From Thoreauomyces humboldtii (lineage: Eukaryota > Chytridiomycota > Chytridiomycetes > Spizellomycetales > Powellomycetaceae), in assembly GCA_027596035.1 (NCBI GenBank), contig JADGJA010000352.1:1-21862 (forward strand): a stretch of 21,862 nt of DNA, given 5' to 3'. Every line of letters begins with the position of its first letter. Position 1 is the first letter of the stretch. The translations under genes were made by a program, and so were the position numbers. Below are positions 20,499-21,862 of this stretch, one piece after another. The notes under the pieces were generated by a model. It saw nothing but the letters and a program-made list of their open reading frames with translations, was not told where the DNA came from and did not search any database.

Positions 20499-21099
20499 CT
20501 ACTGGTCGGCGCGGACGATCTGGGCGGCGATACGGTCCAAATCCTTCTGTCCGTCCTGGGAGATGCGACGTCCACTGCAAGAAGGCAAAGAGGGGGGGCA
20601 CGCGTGAGTCAGAGTTTTTCATCGAACCGACCTCCTCTCCTTCCATGACAAGAACGTACCCGTTGGGGTCGTGCTCGAGGACCTTGATCTTCTCGAGGGC
20701 CTGCATGACCTTGCGGGCAACGGATCCCGAGGCGATGGCGTGGTGGTGGGGACGGTTCCCACGGTTGACACGGCCACCGTAATTCTTCTTCAGGGCACCG
20801 ACTCCGACGCCGTTGCGGAGGTAGATGTGACGAGCGACGGACGCTGCGTGGAGGACATCACGGGGGTTAGATGAAGGTCATTGGCAAGAGATAGAGAAGG
20901 ACGTTGCGAAAGGCAGCTGCCTACCAGCACGGATGTAGAACCAGTCCTGGTCGTAGGGGGCCAGTTCCTTGTAGGTGGCCGTCTTGACGAGGTCGACCCA
21001 CTTTGGCACCTCGAGCTTGCCGGTACGCTTGAGGTAGGCTGCGTAAGACTTGACGAAGTCGTGAGCGCTGACGTCCTTGACGGTGATTCCTCCGGTCAT
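20499..21099 (-). CDS. RPS19: 40S ribosomal protein S19 (eS19)
   Basis: Three exons on the minus strand: 21099-20925, 20843-20660 and 20574-20499, giving 144 residues, the usual length of the family. The whole protein is recognisable: [95 protein letters not shown], and after the last intron [17 protein letters not shown]. It is a structural protein of the small ribosomal subunit needed for 18S rRNA 3' maturation. The HHH and SVARK segments read like fungal homologues. The start matches the family N-terminus. The first intron ends CACGCAG and the second TTGCAG. It is divergent from SmB, with start codons 261 bp apart. Confidence 0.97.
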
Positions 21100-21360
21100 T
21101 GTTGCGATGTCGATCGGCTGCTGCTGAGAATGCGAGAAGAGAGGGAGAGGGAGAGAACAGGGAGGACGGAACCATCGTTTCTTTTTGCTTCGACCCAGGC
21201 GTTCGACAGCTGGAGGAATGGGGCAGGCAAGCCACACCAAACCAAGAGAAGCCATCGTAAAGGGTGGTCGGGTAAAGCTAGCATTCCCCAGTCCGAGCAA
21301 AGATCATACCGGTACCTGCTCCTCCCGTCCAACCTTGAGAACAATAGTAGAGTCGCAGTC
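21100..21360. promoter_or_regulatory. Shared divergent promoter of RPS19 and SmB
   Basis: The two start codons are 261 bp apart and face away from each other. On the RPS19 side, the minus strand carries a CT-rich tract (about 21134-21156) directly upstream of the leader, as is typical for ribosomal-protein promoters. CTCAG just before CAGCAGCC at about 21120 could also be a 5' UTR intron acceptor. No classical TATA box is seen. Confidence 0.4.
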
Positions 21361-21862
21361 ATGGTAGGCTATATGTATGCACTAGATTGTTCGCCGTTCG
21401 TGACTGTCTTGCAGCTCCAGCGCCTTGGTGATCTTTCAACTAAACACTGTTTCTGCCCATCTAGTCCGTCTCACGTAATTCCAAGATTATGGCGTTGCTC
21501 AACTATCGTCTACGGATCACCATCCTGGACGGTCGGACGCTCATCGGACAGATGCTGGCCTTCGACAAGCACATGAACATGGTCCTCGCAGACTGCGAGG
21601 AGTTCCGGACGGTCAGGCAGAAGAAGACGGAAAAGGGCGAGGCTCCTCAGCCGGAACGGGAGGAGAAGAGAACGCTCGGTCTCGTCATCCTGCGAGGAGA
21701 GACCATCGTGACGCTGAGCGTCGAGGCCCCTCCCCCTTCGGACGACGTCCGGCAGAAGGCCCACGCGAACGCCGGACCCGGATCTGCGAGACCGGCCGGT
21801 CGAGGACTTCCCATGGCTCCCGCTGGAATGGCTCCCATGGGACTCGGCGGACCGGTCAGGGG
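21361..21862 (+). CDS. SNRPB: Small nuclear ribonucleoprotein SmB (partial, cut by window end)
   Basis: The proposed coding exons are 21361-21363, which is the ATG alone, and 21465 to the window end. Removing the 101-nt intron (21364-21464, GTAGGC to TCTAG) gives MSVSRNSKIMALLNYRLRI, which aligns with the family start where a basic SKM precedes the Sm fold. Starting instead at the internal ATG (21489) would lose that segment. The Sm1 motif lies in LDGRTLIGQMLAFDKHMNMVL with ADCEEFR after it; Sm2 is EEKRTLGLVILRGETIVTLS. A Pro/Gly/Met-rich tail begins after VEAPPP and carries PMAPAGMAPMG, as in SmB/B'. SmB is part of the heptameric ring on U1, U2, U4 and U5 snRNAs. The 3' end lies outside the window. 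Confidence 0.93.

Noticed and set aside
20881..21576. 231-codon plus-strand open frame across the RPS19-SmB region
   Set aside because: It is antisense to RPS19 exon 1 and runs through the shared promoter into SmB. No similarity is seen, and RPS19 explains the conserved sequence.
1..21862. CRISPR array, tRNA, rRNA, transposon or prokaryotic operon
   Set aside because: No regularly spaced repeats, no convincing A/B-box tRNA folds, no transposase or long terminal repeats. All assigned genes are eukaryotic and all but the orphan are spliced.
1..21862. Excess of stop-free, in-frame introns as a sign of regulated retention
   Set aside because: Of 47 introns, 18 are multiples of three and 5 lack stops. 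About 7 of those 18 would be expected stop-free by chance, so there is no excess.

Overview
The window reads as a gene-dense stretch of a nuclear eukaryotic genome, most likely fungal. I could assemble nine spliced genes by hand, joining GT-AG introns so that remembered family alignments continue across each junction. Introns are short (about 55-110 nt, 47 in total) and every join keeps frame. SOG2 (RAM-network leucine-rich-repeat protein), the HPP membrane protein and the TGL1-type lipase have a fungal look, and RPS19 also reads as fungal. Katanin p60 A-like 2, exportin-4 and a METTL14-type subunit are usually missing or reduced in textbook yeasts, so an early-diverging (perhaps zoosporic) fungus fits best. 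The lineage remains an inference.

Layout, left to right. 443-1419 (+) HPP-family membrane protein. 1776-6295 (+) exportin-4 in 17 exons, a complete 1168-residue reconstruction. 6636-8242 (-) METTL14-like subunit of the m6A methyltransferase, convergent with exportin-4. 8507-10479 (+) KATNAL2-type katanin with a LisH domain, divergent from METTL14 across a 264-bp promoter carrying three ACGCGT boxes. 10543-11415 (-) an unrecognised, disordered S/T-P-rich protein, convergent with the katanin. 11416-12538 a 1.1-kb divergent intergenic region with a perfect 17-bp inverted repeat. 12539-14958 (+) acid/sterol-ester lipase with a long acidic N-terminus. 15224-17775 (-) SOG2 in 9 exons. 17776-18435 a divergent promoter with a 50-bp CT microsatellite. 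18436-19554 (+) secreted S1/P1 nuclease. 19555-20498 no recognisable gene. 20499-21099 (-) ribosomal protein eS19 (RPS19). 21361-window end (+) spliceosomal SmB, cut by the window edge, whose start codon appears to sit alone in the first coding exon.

The genes are mostly independent housekeeping functions: nucleocytoplasmic transport, RNA modification, microtubule severing, polarity signalling, lipid turnover, secreted nuclease, translation and splicing. There is no operon, mobile element, CRISPR array or tRNA that I can support, and I found no convincing new multi-gene system. The best leads are the MCB-like shared promoter of METTL14 and KATNAL2, the Tyr replacing the usual N-terminal Trp ligand in the S1/P1 nuclease, the DPPL motif in METTL14, the S/T-P-rich orphan, overlapping short upstream ORFs before METTL14 and SOG2, and the ATG-only coding exon of SmB.
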